Source of the DNA: Bradyrhizobium sp. ISRA464
GTDB taxonomy: Bacteria > Pseudomonadota > Alphaproteobacteria > Rhizobiales > Xanthobacteraceae
Length of the DNA: 64,000 nucleotides
Assembly: GCF_029910095.1 (NCBI RefSeq)
Contig: NZ_CP094526.1
Coordinates: 1,550,001 to 1,614,000, forward strand
Direction of reading: 5' to 3'
The notes under the pieces are model-generated. The model ran no database searches and was not told the origin of the DNA. It was given only the letters and a program-made list of their open reading frames with translations. How positions within the stretch are numbered: the first letter of the stretch is position 1; the number at the start of each line of letters is the position of its first letter. The position numbers and the translations under genes are program-made. Positions 9,212 to 18,710 of this stretch are shown one piece after another.

Positions 9212-9688
9212 TCAGGCGCGCTCCCTGGAGCTCTCATTGTTCTCCAGCTTCGCGCGCAATGCGCTCATGACACGGCTTGTGGCTTCGATATCCCTCACCG
9301 TAAGCCCGTCGGCGAGAGCGTTCACCCAGGGAAGCTGCAAGCGCATGGCCGCGTCGAAGGCCTGGCGTCCCTTGTCGGTGAGGACGACGAGTTGCGCCCG
9401 GCGGTGATGCGGGTTGGTCTCGAATGCGACGAGCCCATCCCGTTCCAGGTCGTTGACGATCCGCTGCACGTTCTGCCGGTTGGCGCCGAGATCGCGGGCG
9501 AGCCATGCGACCGGCTGCGACCGCTCGGCGACCATGATTGCGCCGAGGATCTGCCAGCGGGCGCTGGTCAGCCCGAGCCGCGCCACCATCCGGTCGCCGG
9601 CTGTGAACAGCAGGCTGTTGAGCCTGAACAGGTCGGGAATGAGGTTGGTCAGGGCTTCGCCGGCCGGGCTTCGCTTGGTCTGCGGCAT
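9212..9688 (-). CDS. MarR family transcriptional regulator
   Basis: About 158 residues with a winged helix-turn-helix of MarR type: recognition region VAWLARDLGANRQNVQRIVNDLERDGLV (about 60-87) and wing FETNPHHRRAQLVVLTDKG. MarR proteins are usually dimeric repressors released by phenolic or oxidised ligands. The gene is divergent from a small monooxygenase gene. Between them lies a perfect 10-base inverted repeat (9705-9728), the likely operator, which would control both genes. Confidence 0.9.
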   Translation of the reverse strand: MPQTKRSPAGEALTNLIPDLFRLNSLLFTAGDRMVARLGLTSARWQILGAIMVAERSQPVAWLARDLGANRQNVQRIVNDLERDGLVAFETNPHHRRAQLVVLTDKGRQAFDAAMRLQLPWVNALADGLTVRDIEATSRVMSALRAKLENNESSRERA

Positions 9689-9704
9689 TTGTCACCATAA
9701 GGGT

Positions 9705-9728
9705 ATATTGACATCATAATGTCAATAT
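9705..9728. promoter_or_regulatory. Probable MarR operator in the divergent region
   Basis: Perfect inverted repeat ATATTGACAT, spacer CATA, ATGTCAATAT. It lies 17 bases upstream of marR and 59 bases upstream of the monooxygenase gene. A partial second copy (TGACATCATA at 9753-9762) repeats the left half plus spacer nearer the monooxygenase start. The A+T-rich character stands out in this G+C-rich window. MarR proteins commonly bind symmetrical sites of this size. Confidence 0.75.
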
Positions 9729-9787
9729 GATCATGTATGCATCATATCGGAATGACATCATAGAACCATATTGGATGGAGCGTCGCC

Positions 9788-10156
9788 ATGTCGCAAATGC
9801 GCCCACTGGATCCTGCATTCCCGATCGAACGCCAACTCGCCGTCGATGCCACGTCAGTCGTGCTCGTGAACCTCTTCACGCTCGACAAGGCCGACGAGGA
9901 TACCTTCCTCAAGGCCTGGCAGGACGACGCCGCCATCATGAAGCGGCAGCCGGGCTTCATCTCGACCCAGCTTCACCGCGCGGTCGGCGAGAGCCCGGCC
10001 TATCTGAATTACGCGGTGTGGGAATCCACCGCTGCCTTCCGGGCGGCGTTCGCGAACCCGGAATTCAGGGCAAAGCTCTCGGCCTATCCGGCCTCGGCCG
10101 TTGCGTCCCCGCATCTGTTCCAGAAGGTCGCGATACCCGGCGTCTGCGTCGCGTAG
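9788..10156 (+). CDS. Antibiotic-biosynthesis-monooxygenase (ABM) domain protein
   Basis: About 122 residues forming a single ferredoxin-like ABM domain (VVLVNLFTLDKADEDTFLKAWQDDAAIMKRQPGFISTQLHRAV ... YLNYAVWES). ABM proteins include quinol- and anthrone-type monooxygenases without a prosthetic group, as well as haem-degrading enzymes. The substrate here is unknown. Divergence from a MarR gene with a shared operator suggests induction by a phenolic or quinone-like compound. Confidence 0.82.
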   Translation: MSQMRPLDPAFPIERQLAVDATSVVLVNLFTLDKADEDTFLKAWQDDAAIMKRQPGFISTQLHRAVGESPAYLNYAVWESTAAFRAAFANPEFRAKLSAYPASAVASPHLFQKVAIPGVCVA

Positions 10157-10203
10157 CTCGCGATGAATGTGGATCGAAGCCGGGCGGCCACAGATTCGGT
10201 TTA

Positions 10204-10380
10204 CCTCTCCCCGACGGGGAGAGGTCGATTTGCGCAGCAAATCGGGTGAGGGGGCCACGGCTCTAACGAGGGACCGTAACCCCTCGCCCGGCGCTACGCC
10301 ATAGCCGAAGCAGCGCTTCGGCGTTCTCTTAAGGACGGCCGCCGAAGGCGGCCTATGCCTCTCCCAAAGGGAGAGGTGAA
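10204..10380. repeat. Mosaic of palindromic intergenic repeats
   Basis: Several hairpins in a row: CCTCTCCCC / GGGGAGAGG (10204-10224), CGATTTGC-GCA-GCAAATCG (10226-10244), GCCGAAGC / GCTTCGGC near 10303-10321, and CTCTCCC / GGGAGAG near 10363-10377. Similar CTCTCC/GGAGAGG units recur near 13515, 25940 and 51955 in this window. They look like the high-copy REP-like elements of Bradyrhizobium genomes rather than a gene. Confidence 0.7.
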
Positions 10381-10431
10381 CCTCGGCTGCCGCGCCAGCT
10401 CAACCCAATCTCATCAGGCTTCAGCTCTCGC

Positions 10432-10462
10432 CAAAAAAGAAGGCCGCCCGGAGGCGGCCTTC
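10432..10462 (-). terminator. Intrinsic terminator of groEL
   Basis: On the minus strand the stem AGGCCGCC-TCCG-GGCGGCCT is perfect and is followed by TCTTTTTTGG. It begins about 29 bases after the groEL stop. Confidence 0.88.
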
Positions 10463-10490
10463 GATCTCGATGCGGATGTGCGGTTGGGGC

Positions 10491-12300
<1,810 letters not shown>

Positions 12301-12335
12301 AGCGGAGGGCGCGGCAACCCTCGGAGTTCACAGCG

Positions 12336-12632
12336 TCAGACCAGGACGCCCATGACGTCGGACTCCTTCATGATCAGGAGTTCCTCGCCGTCGATCTTGA
12401 CCTCGGTGCCCGACCATTTGCCGAACAGCACGCGGTCGCCGGCCTTGAGGTCGATCGGAATCAGCTTGCCGGCCTCGTCGCGGCCGCCCGGGCCGACGGC
12501 GACGACTTCGCCCTGGGAAGGCTTTTCCTTGGCCGTGTCCGGAATGATGATGCCGCCCTTGGACTTCTCCTCGGCATCGATTCGCTTGACCACGACACGG
12601 TCGTGCAGCGGGCGGAATTTGGATTTAGCCAT
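12336..12632 (-). CDS. groES: Co-chaperonin GroES (Hsp10)
   Basis: 98 residues, full length. It forms the seven-subunit lid on GroEL. The mobile loop region (about 17-34, [18 protein letters not shown]) and [13 protein letters not shown] are typical. It is preceded by AAGAGGGAACGTC as ribosome-binding site. It is first gene of the groESL operon, about 95 bases downstream of a CIRCE operator and a promoter on the minus strand. Confidence 0.97.
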   Translation of the reverse strand: MAKSKFRPLHDRVVVKRIDAEEKSKGGIIIPDTAKEKPSQGEVVAVGPGGRDEAGKLIPIDLKAGDRVLFGKWSGTEVKIDGEELLIMKESDVMGVLV

Positions 12633-12726
12633 GACGTTCCCTCTTGGAGGCTGGTTTCAGGTCCGGTTCATCGAGACCGGCGTTGGATGCCGGTCCGGTC
12701 GGAGCCGGGCAGGAGGCCCGACCCAT

Positions 12727-12753
12727 TTAGCAATCATGGTGCTAGAGTGCTAA
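12727..12753. promoter_or_regulatory. CIRCE operator (HrcA binding site)
   Basis: TTAGCAATC, nine-base spacer, GAGTGCTAA. One base in the left arm differs from the consensus TTAGCACTC-N9-GAGTGCTAA. CIRCE is bound by the heat-shock repressor HrcA. Its position between promoter and groES matches other CIRCE-regulated operons. Confidence 0.93.
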
Positions 12754-12764
12754 TTGCGCGCCGG

Positions 12765-12793
12765 GAAATATGGCCTGGCGCTGCTTCTGTCAA
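12765..12793 (-). promoter_or_regulatory. groESL promoter
   Basis: On the minus strand TTGACA (12793-12788) and TATTTC (12770-12765) are 17 bases apart, and the CIRCE element starts 11 bases further on. The same sequence (GCTTGAC ... CCATATTT) also resembles an alphaproteobacterial RpoH promoter, so either sigma factor is possible. Confidence 0.65.
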
Positions 12794-12953
12794 GCAAACC
12801 GGGGTTAAGGCCTTGGTGAGGCCAATATAGGATGGTGATACGGAAACCAAATCGCAACGATGCCGTAATTTCGTCGGACGTCATTGCTCCATCTTAAGTT
12901 TTACGCTTGGCTGCAGGACCGGGTGCGGCTGGGACATAGTTCGGGGGATACAA

Positions 12954-13472
12954 ATGATCAGGTCACTCAACGCGCGATTGGTCGCACGGCTCGCGGCTGT
13001 CTCGGCGCTGACGATAACCCTGGGGGCATGCGGCAACATGAGCCTGCCGTCGCTGTCGTCGAACCCCGCGCCCGCGCCCACCGAACCGGGCATGGCTCCG
13101 GAGATGCCGGCGTCGATCCGGGCCGACGAGATCGTCGGCCGCTGGGGCCTCGCCTCGTACCAGAATCCTGCCGACCGCGCCCGCACCGAGGCCGCCGCGC
13201 GCGCCCAGTGCAAGCAGCCCTACGTGATCGGCGCCGGCCAGAATGGCGGCGTCATCATGCATCTGGCCGACCAGGCCACCCCGCAGGAGCTGCGGCTGAA
13301 GGGGTCCCCGAGCGGCAAGAACTATATCGGCCCGCCCGGCCCGACGCCCGGCGAGCTGGACCGCGAGATCATCTCCTTCGACGGCCGCGTCATGATCACC
13401 CGCTTCGTCGACAAGGACGCCGCCACCCGCTACGGCAACATGGTCTATGTCCGCTGCGCGCCGAGGGCGTAA
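12954..13472 (+). CDS. Putative lipoprotein of unknown function
   Basis: About 172 residues. The N-terminus has a lipoprotein signal (LTITLGAC, lipobox LGAC with the cysteine near residue 26), then a proline-rich linker (NPAPAPTEPGMAPEMP). The C-terminal domain of about 115 residues starts EIVGRWGLASYQNPADR and has two cysteines (ARAQCKQPY and VRCAPRA). It would be anchored in the membrane facing the periplasm. No known domain is certain. It is divergent from groES. Confidence 0.75.
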   Translation: MIRSLNARLVARLAAVSALTITLGACGNMSLPSLSSNPAPAPTEPGMAPEMPASIRADEIVGRWGLASYQNPADRARTEAAARAQCKQPYVIGAGQNGGVIMHLADQATPQELRLKGSPSGKNYIGPPGPTPGELDREIISFDGRVMITRFVDKDAATRYGNMVYVRCAPRA

Positions 13473-13508
13473 CGGCGGCTGAATTCCTGCTCGTCTGGGG
13501 CCGCGCTG

Positions 13509-13800
13509 ACGGTTCGCCTCTCCCCTTGCGGGAGAGGCCGGATCGCATCGGAGATGCGATCCGGGTGAGGGGTTTCTCTCCGCGCGCTCAGATTCACAGA
13601 GACTCGCGGAGAGAGACCCTCAGCCGGCGCTGCGCGCCACCTTCTCCCACAAAAGGAGAAAGAAGGAGCCGTCATTACGAGGAGCGAAGCGACGAAGCAA
13701 TCCATGCTACCGCGTTTGCGGAGGGATGGATTGCTTCGCGGAGCCTGTCATCGGGCGCGCATTCGCGCGACCCGTTGGCTCGCAATGACGGGCGGATAGA
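13509..13800. repeat. Two adjoining intergenic repeat mosaics
   Basis: The first part (13516-13640) has CCTCTCCC ... GGGAGAGG and CGGATCGCATC / GATGCGATCCG hairpins. The second (about 13672-13792) is a long imperfect palindrome bounded by CGTCATTACGAG and CTCGCAATGACG, with GAAGCAATCCAT / ATGGATTGCTTC inside. No coding signal is visible. Both types are dispersed repeats; the arms carry the usual compensated bases. Confidence 0.7.
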
Positions 13801-13808
13801 CCACCGCT

Positions 13809-13846
13809 CAAAAAAACGCCGGCCTTCGTGCCGGCGTTTTTGCTTT
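13809..13846. terminator. Bidirectional intrinsic terminator
   Basis: AAAAAACGCCGGC-CTTCGT-GCCGGCGTTTTTGC: a strong stem with A and T tracts on both sides. It can serve the minus-strand cheZ-like gene 17 bases away and also transcripts from the left. Confidence 0.88.
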
Positions 13847-13862
13847 TGTGTCCGACTTGACC

Positions 13863-14639
13863 TCAATTGAACAGCGCGTCGATGTCGTCCTGCGAGGCGT
13901 GACCGGCGTCGCCGTCGAGCTTGGGGCCGTTGAGCAGGCGGGCGTCGCCCTCGCGGGTGTCGACGATCGGCGGCACGTGCGCCTTGATGGCGTCGACGCC
14001 GCCCCAGATGTTCATCATCTCGTTGATGTGCTGCTCGATGAACTTCATCGTCTGCATCACCTTGCTGATGCGCTGGCCGGTGAGGTCCTGGAAGTTGCAG
14101 GCCTCGAAGATCGAGACCACACGCTCTTGGATATCCTCGCTGAGCCGCTTCTGCTGATCAGGCGTGATATTCTTCGACAGCACGGTCGCGGCCTGGTCGA
14201 TCGCCTCGGTGGCCTCGAGGATCTGCTGGGTGGCCTGTTCGGTGCCGCCGACGACGGCGCCGAGCTCGCCATTGACCTTGGCCATCTCCTCGCCGTTGAA
14301 GCTCTTGCCGTGCAGCACGGCGATCTCGCGCTTGGTGCGGCTGATCGCGTCATGGATCAGGTCGAGCTCGACCTTGAGCTTCTCGCACTGTTCGACCTGG
14401 GCGCGATAGGTCTCGAGCAGCGCATGTGCTTCCGCGACTTCGCGCGCCACGATCGCTTCGGCGGTTTCATTGGCAGTCGCGCGCGGCGCGGCCATCTGCG
14501 CGCGGATCGAGCGCAGCTCGTCCATGATCTCGCGATGCATCGGGCCGATATCGGCGCCTCCGGCAGTCCCTGGCTCCGGCATTGCCACGTCGCCCATCAT
14601 GGCCTGTTCGACACGAAAACGCTTGCGCTTCACCGACAT
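13863..14639 (-). CDS. cheZ: CheZ-like protein phosphatase
   Basis: About 258 residues, mainly helical. The motif FQDLTGQR (183-190) matches the CheZ active site, where D185 and Q189 would correspond to the residues that direct water onto phospho-CheY. The C-terminal ASQDDIDALFN is the short helix by which CheZ binds CheY. It would dephosphorylate a CheY-type regulator in the cytoplasm. No che cluster surrounds it, but a CheY-like protein is encoded at 61228-61623. Alphaproteobacterial CheZ-like proteins usually sit outside chemotaxis operons, and some act in cell-cycle or other signalling. Confidence 0.88.
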   Translation of the reverse strand: MSVKRKRFRVEQAMMGDVAMPEPGTAGGADIGPMHREIMDELRSIRAQMAAPRATANETAEAIVAREVAEAHALLETYRAQVEQCEKLKVELDLIHDAISRTKREIAVLHGKSFNGEEMAKVNGELGAVVGGTEQATQQILEATEAIDQAATVLSKNITPDQQKRLSEDIQERVVSIFEACNFQDLTGQRISKVMQTMKFIEQHINEMMNIWGGVDAIKAHVPPIVDTREGDARLLNGPKLDGDAGHASQDDIDALFN

Positions 14640-14950
14640 GATTTCATTCCCGCCCCTTGTAGTGCACCCGTTCTAGACGGAGCCGATTTAACGTGAGGTT
14701 CACGCGGGAATAGTTTGCCGCGTGCGTCGCGTCGCGCGCTCAAACCGCCGGTTAACCATGCGGCTTGCGCATTCACCCAAAATAAACGCTACCGGACAAA
14801 ACCGCGTGCGCGTGACGACGTGGTGAATCGAAAAGCCCGCCGCGTTTACCAAACCGATGCGGTTTTCATTGCTCATTGACCACGTGCAGCGGCGCATGTC
14901 CCTGGCGCCCTCGTGCAACACGTCACGACGAAACAGTACAGAGTACGTCG
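14640..14950. other. Divergent intergenic region cheZ / L,D-transpeptidase
   Basis: 311 bases holding both promoters. I see no coding frame or RNA gene. GGTTAACCATGCGGCTTGCGCATTC-type sequence and an A+T-rich ACCCAAAATAAACG occur mid-region, but no firm -35/-10 pair can be named. Confidence 0.4.
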
Positions 14951-15775
14951 ATGTTCAAGAAAACCAGTCTCGCGCTGCTTGCCGGCGCCTCTTCGCTCAT
15001 TGCAGCTCCGCATCAGGCCATGGCGATCGACGCGGCGCCGTTCCCCGAGCCCACAGTGATCTACGCCAACCGGCCGGCGCCGCAGCCGCAGATGCGCACC
15101 GCTTACGTGCAGCCGCAGCGCTCCAATCTGGGCGGCGGCTTCATCGAATTCCTGTTCGGCGACGGCCCGGCGGCGCAGTCCTACCAGGAGCAGGTGTATC
15201 AGCAGCAGCCCGTCCATCAGCAGCAGCCGGCCTATTACGGCAACCGCCAGCCGCTGCCGCCGATGGATCCGCAGCAGCAGATGACCTACCAGCAGCAGGA
15301 AGCCGCAGGCGATCCGCGGCTGCGTCCGTTCGATCCGAAATACGAGAAGCAGCTGGTCGACTATCACGGCACCGAACGCGCCGGCACCATCGTCGTCGAT
15401 ACGCCGAACAAGTTCCTCTATCTGGTGCAGGGCGACGGCAAGGCGCTGCGCTATGGCATCGGCGTCGGTCGCCCCGGCTTCACCTGGGCCGGCGTCAAGA
15501 CCATCTCGGCCAAGCGCGAATGGCCGGATTGGACTCCGCCTGCCGAAATGCTGGCGCGCCGTCCCGACCTGCCGCGGCACATGGAGGGCGGGCCGGAGAA
15601 TCCGCTCGGCGCGCGCGCGATGTATCTGGGCTCCTCGCTCTACCGCATCCACGGCTCCAACGAGCCCTGGACCATCGGCACCAACGTGTCCTCAGGCTGC
15701 ATCCGGATGCGCAACGAGGACGTGATCGACCTCTATGGCCGCGTCAATGTCGGCGCCAAGGTCGTCGTGATGTGA
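14951..15775 (+). CDS. L,D-transpeptidase (YkuD domain), secreted
   Basis: About 274 residues from ATG 14951. A signal peptide (MFKKTSLALLAGASSLIAAP...AMA) precedes a Q- and P-rich linker (about 75-125, many QQQ) and a C-terminal YkuD domain. The catalytic pattern is H234-G-S ... S-S-G-C250-I-R-M. Such enzymes cross-link peptidoglycan meso-diaminopimelate stems, or attach lipoproteins and outer-membrane proteins to the wall, in the periplasm. In Rhizobiales they help polar growth. Its terminator at 15797-15826 is the site of a group II intron insertion. Confidence 0.92.
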   Translation: MFKKTSLALLAGASSLIAAPHQAMAIDAAPFPEPTVIYANRPAPQPQMRTAYVQPQRSNLGGGFIEFLFGDGPAAQSYQEQVYQQQPVHQQQPAYYGNRQPLPPMDPQQQMTYQQQEAAGDPRLRPFDPKYEKQLVDYHGTERAGTIVVDTPNKFLYLVQGDGKALRYGIGVGRPGFTWAGVKTISAKREWPDWTPPAEMLARRPDLPRHMEGGPENPLGARAMYLGSSLYRIHGSNEPWTIGTNVSSGCIRMRNEDVIDLYGRVNVGAKVVVM

Positions 15776-15796
15776 TCGCGATCCTCGCAAAAACAA

Positions 15797-15826
15797 AACG
15801 GCCGCTCGACGGGAGCGGCCGTTTTT
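15797..15826 (+). terminator. Intrinsic terminator of the L,D-transpeptidase, intron target
   Basis: AACGGCCGCTC-GACG-GGAGCGGCCGTTTTTC: nearly perfect stem with a T tract. The group IIC intron begins two or four bases after it, the usual site choice of this intron class. Confidence 0.9.
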
Positions 15827-16250
15827 CGTGTGTGCCGAGTATGAACGACAGCTTGGAGGTGGAAGTCCTCTATCCAGCCTGATGACGGCGAAGGATTAGC
15901 GAAGCGCAAGGGCGTGACCGCGAGGAGGCGTCTGAAGAAAGCGTGGAGCAAAACCGCGGCCTGATGGACAAGAACCGGATAACGAGGCCTACCCGGCCCG
16001 GACGAGCGAGCACGTGATCGCGAAGTCCATGGTCATCAAGGGTCGGGGTGGTAAATCCGGCGGGCGTGCGGCGAAGGCGGTTGGTCTTACCTCGGGAGGT
16101 CTGCGCTGTGTCCCGGCAACGGGACTGAGGCCGTCGCAAGGTGGCCTGACCGCAGCGCAGAAGTCAGCCGAGGGCATAGTAGGCGGCAGCGCGCCGCCGA
16201 AGGCCCGAACGGTGGAAGTGGTTAGTAGAGCGGTCCATCTCGCGCGAGCC

Positions 16251-17627
16251 ATGCGGCAGAAGAATCAGATCGAGCTGAACTCGGGCACCGGAGCGGAGGG
16301 TGAAGCCCCGAGCGCCGCCGCCCGAGAGACCGAAGCAAGCGCGACGAAGGCTAGTCTTGAACGCCCGGCGGTCGCAGGGCCGTCGATGGAAGCAGTGGTC
16401 GAGCGTGAGAATCTGAAGAAAGCGTTGGCGCAAGTGAAGCGCAACAAGGGGGCGGCGGGCGTCGACGGGATGACCGTCGGCGAGCTGCCGACCCACCTGA
16501 AGGAGCACTGGCTCACGATCCGCGCCCAGTTGCTTGACGGCACCTACAAGCCACAGCCGGTGAGGCGGGTGGAGATACCGAAGGCATCGGGCGGCCTGCG
16601 GCCGCTCGGCATCCCGACGGTACTCGACCGCTTTGTCCAGCAAGCGGTGATGCAGGTGTTGCAGGCAGATTGGGACGGAACGTTCTCCGAGGCGAGCTTC
16701 GGCTTCCGGCCGACCCGCTCGGCGCATCAGGCGGTGGAACGGGCGCAGATCTACATTGCGTCCGGGCACGCCGTCGTCGTGGACATCGATCTGGAAAAGT
16801 TCTTCGACCGGGTCAACCACGACATCCTGATGGGGCTGGTTGCCAAGCGGGTCACTGACAAGCGCCTCCTGAAGTTGATCCGCGGCTTTCTGACCGCGGG
16901 CGTTCTGGAGGGAGGGCTGGTCAGTCCGACGGAAGAGGGCACGCCGCAGGGCGGCCCGCTCTCGCCGCTGTTGTCGAATCTGATGCTGGATGTGCTGGAC
17001 AAGGAATTGGAGAAGCGCGGCCACCGCTTCGTGCGCTACGCCGATGACTGCAACATTTATGTGCGCAGTCATCGGGCGGGTGAGCGGGCGCTGGCGGGCA
17101 TCGAGAAGTTCCTCGAAAAGCGCCTCAAGCTTAAGGTCAACAAGGCCAAGAGCGCGGTTGCCAGACCGAGTGTTCGTAAATTCCTGGGCTTCAGCTTCAC
17201 CGGCGGGACAGAACCGCGGCGGCGCATCGCGCCGCAGGCGCTCGCCCGCTTCAAGGCGAGAGTTCGGGAACTGACGCGACGCACGTGCGGCCGAAGCCTG
17301 GCACAGACCGCCAAGGAGCTGTCCGTCTATCTCAAGGGATGGCGCGGCTACTTTGGCTTCTGTCAAACGCCGTCGGTGTTGCGGACACTTGATGAGTGGA
17401 CCAGGCGGCGGTTGCGCGCCATCGCCTGGAAGCAATGGAAGCGTGGAAGCACTCGCTTCGCCGAGCTGCGACGCCGCGGCGTCGGCCGGGATCTGGCGGC
17501 ACAAACCGTCGGCAACCCACATGGCCCCTGGCGGCTCGCGAACAGCCCCGCACTCACCATCGCTCTGCCAAACGGCTTCTTCGCCTCACTCGGCTTGGCT
17601 TCTGTCGCGACACAGCGACCCGCATAA
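16251..17627 (+). CDS. ltrA: Group II intron-encoded reverse transcriptase/maturase
   Basis: About 458 residues from ATG 16251 (MRQKNQIELN). It helps the intron fold and splice and copies it into DNA. The reverse-transcriptase core is complete: NKGAAGVDGMT, ASFGFRPTRSAHQAV, EEGTPQGGPLSPLLSN and the catalytic YADD (263-266). The maturase X domain ends YLKGWRGYFGFCQTPSVLRTLDEWTRRRLR...WKQWKR. There is no HNH endonuclease domain, as expected for class C. A longer frame from 16014 is open but would translate structured intron RNA. Confidence 0.95.
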   Translation: MRQKNQIELNSGTGAEGEAPSAAARETEASATKASLERPAVAGPSMEAVVERENLKKALAQVKRNKGAAGVDGMTVGELPTHLKEHWLTIRAQLLDGTYKPQPVRRVEIPKASGGLRPLGIPTVLDRFVQQAVMQVLQADWDGTFSEASFGFRPTRSAHQAVERAQIYIASGHAVVVDIDLEKFFDRVNHDILMGLVAKRVTDKRLLKLIRGFLTAGVLEGGLVSPTEEGTPQGGPLSPLLSNLMLDVLDKELEKRGHRFVRYADDCNIYVRSHRAGERALAGIEKFLEKRLKLKVNKAKSAVARPSVRKFLGFSFTGGTEPRRRIAPQALARFKARVRELTRRTCGRSLAQTAKELSVYLKGWRGYFGFCQTPSVLRTLDEWTRRRLRAIAWKQWKRGSTRFAELRRRGVGRDLAAQTVGNPHGPWRLANSPALTIALPNGFFASLGLASVATQRPA

Positions 17628-17633
17628 TCCGCC

Positions 17634-17667
17634 GAACCGCCGGATACGGACCCGTATGTCCGGTGGT
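17634..17667 (+). ncRNA. Group II intron domain V
   Basis: 34 bases: lower stem ACCGCCGGA (17636-17644) with TCCGGTGGT (17659-17667), two-base bulge TG (17657-17658), upper stem TACG/CGTA with loop GACC. This is the catalytic core hairpin of group II introns; the triad appears to be CGC, as in many class C introns. Confidence 0.9.
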
Positions 17668-17726
17668 GTGGGAGGGGCGACGTCGCGAGGCGTCCCCCTA
17701 TCCCGATTTCAAAAGATCGATATCGA

Positions 17727-18578
17727 TCAGGCGTAGTCGCTGCCGTTGTCGCCGCCGTCGTCGAACCCGCCGTCATCATCGTCGCCGTCGGAGTCGTGAT
17801 CATTGTCGGCGTAGTTGTCGTCGTCGTTATTGTTGTTCGACGCCTGGTCGAACAGGCCGGCGCGCGAGTTGTCATTGTCGCGGCCGGACGAGCCGATGTC
17901 GTTGATCCCGGCGTCGCGCGCGAGATCGCTCGACGACTGGTCGCCGCCCCACGGGCGCGCGCCGCTGCCGAGGCCGCCCGCGTCGGCAAAGGCCTGGTGG
18001 CCGCCCATCAAGCCGCGGATGCTGCTCATCAACAGCGAGCCGCCGACCACGCCGGCCGCGGCTGCGGCCGCGGTGCCGAGGAACGAGCCGCCACCGCCGA
18101 ACGCCGGCTGCTGCGGCGCGCCATAGGGCTGTCCATAGGGTTGCGACTGGCCGTAGGGTTGAGGCTGGCCGTAGCCGCCGCCCGCCTGCGCCTCACGCAT
18201 CGCCTGACCCGAGTTCCAGACCGGGCGGCTGCCCGGATCCCGGCTGCCCATGTCGGGGGCGCGCACCGGCGGCACCGAGCCCTGCGGCTGGTTCTGTCCG
18301 AAGATCGCGTCGCGCATCGAATCGAGGAAGCCGCCGGATTGCTGCTGGCCGCCCTGCTGCTGACCGACCGCGGCCTCCAGTTCCTGGATGCGATCGTGGG
18401 CACGCTTCAGCGCCTCGTCCTGCACCAGCGCCGTCTGCACCAGCGCGTAGACCGCGTTCGGCGCGTTGCGCAGTCCCTGCATGATCGCGGACATGGCTTC
18501 GTTGTCGCGTGGGGCATTCTCCAGCTTGGCGAGCCGGTCGAAGAGGTCGTCGATCAGTTGGCGTTCTTGCGGTGTCAT
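17727..18578 (-). CDS. DUF2076 family protein
   Basis: About 283 residues starting MTPQERQLIDDLFDRLAKLE, the hallmark of DUF2076 (a periplasmic ligand-binding-sensor-like family of unknown role). A helical N-terminus of about 90 residues is followed by a low-complexity middle rich in G, Q, P and Y (PYGQSQPYGQPYG) and a small alanine-rich hydrophobic stretch (AAAAAAGVVGGSLLMSSI). The C-terminal tail is very acidic (NNNNDDDNYADNDHDSDGD). ATG 18578 has GGAGAACGCC in front. It ends 20 bases from the intron's 3' border. Confidence 0.85.
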   Translation of the reverse strand: MTPQERQLIDDLFDRLAKLENAPRDNEAMSAIMQGLRNAPNAVYALVQTALVQDEALKRAHDRIQELEAAVGQQQGGQQQSGGFLDSMRDAIFGQNQPQGSVPPVRAPDMGSRDPGSRPVWNSGQAMREAQAGGGYGQPQPYGQSQPYGQPYGAPQQPAFGGGGSFLGTAAAAAAGVVGGSLLMSSIRGLMGGHQAFADAGGLGSGARPWGGDQSSSDLARDAGINDIGSSGRDNDNSRAGLFDQASNNNNDDDNYADNDHDSDGDDDDGGFDDGGDNGSDYA

Positions 18579-18710
18579 GGCGTTCTCCATCGCGTCGAAA
18601 GACTTCGAAGCGCGCCCGTGATGTAGGCGGGTTTTGTGGCGCAAGGAGTGGGGGCGCGGATTAAATTTACGTATGCGACAAAAGGGACCGGCCCGTTGTC
18701 CTGAGCCACG

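Larger units (their letters stand above)
15830..17707 (+). mobile_element. Group II intron, bacterial class C
   Basis: About 1.88 kb. The 5' end is GTGTGCC at 15830 (a start at 15828 also fits GUGYG). The 3' part has a textbook domain V (17634-17667) and a domain VI whose unpaired A at 17700 is 8 bases from the proposed end TATCCCGAT at 17707. It encodes a class C reverse transcriptase/maturase. Insertion directly behind an intrinsic terminator, in the sense direction, is typical of class C introns. Both RNA and protein parts look intact, so it may be active. Confidence 0.9.

Noticed and set aside
16014..16250. N-terminal extension of the intron reverse transcriptase
   Set aside because: It would translate conserved structured intron RNA; known relatives start at the MRQKN methionine.
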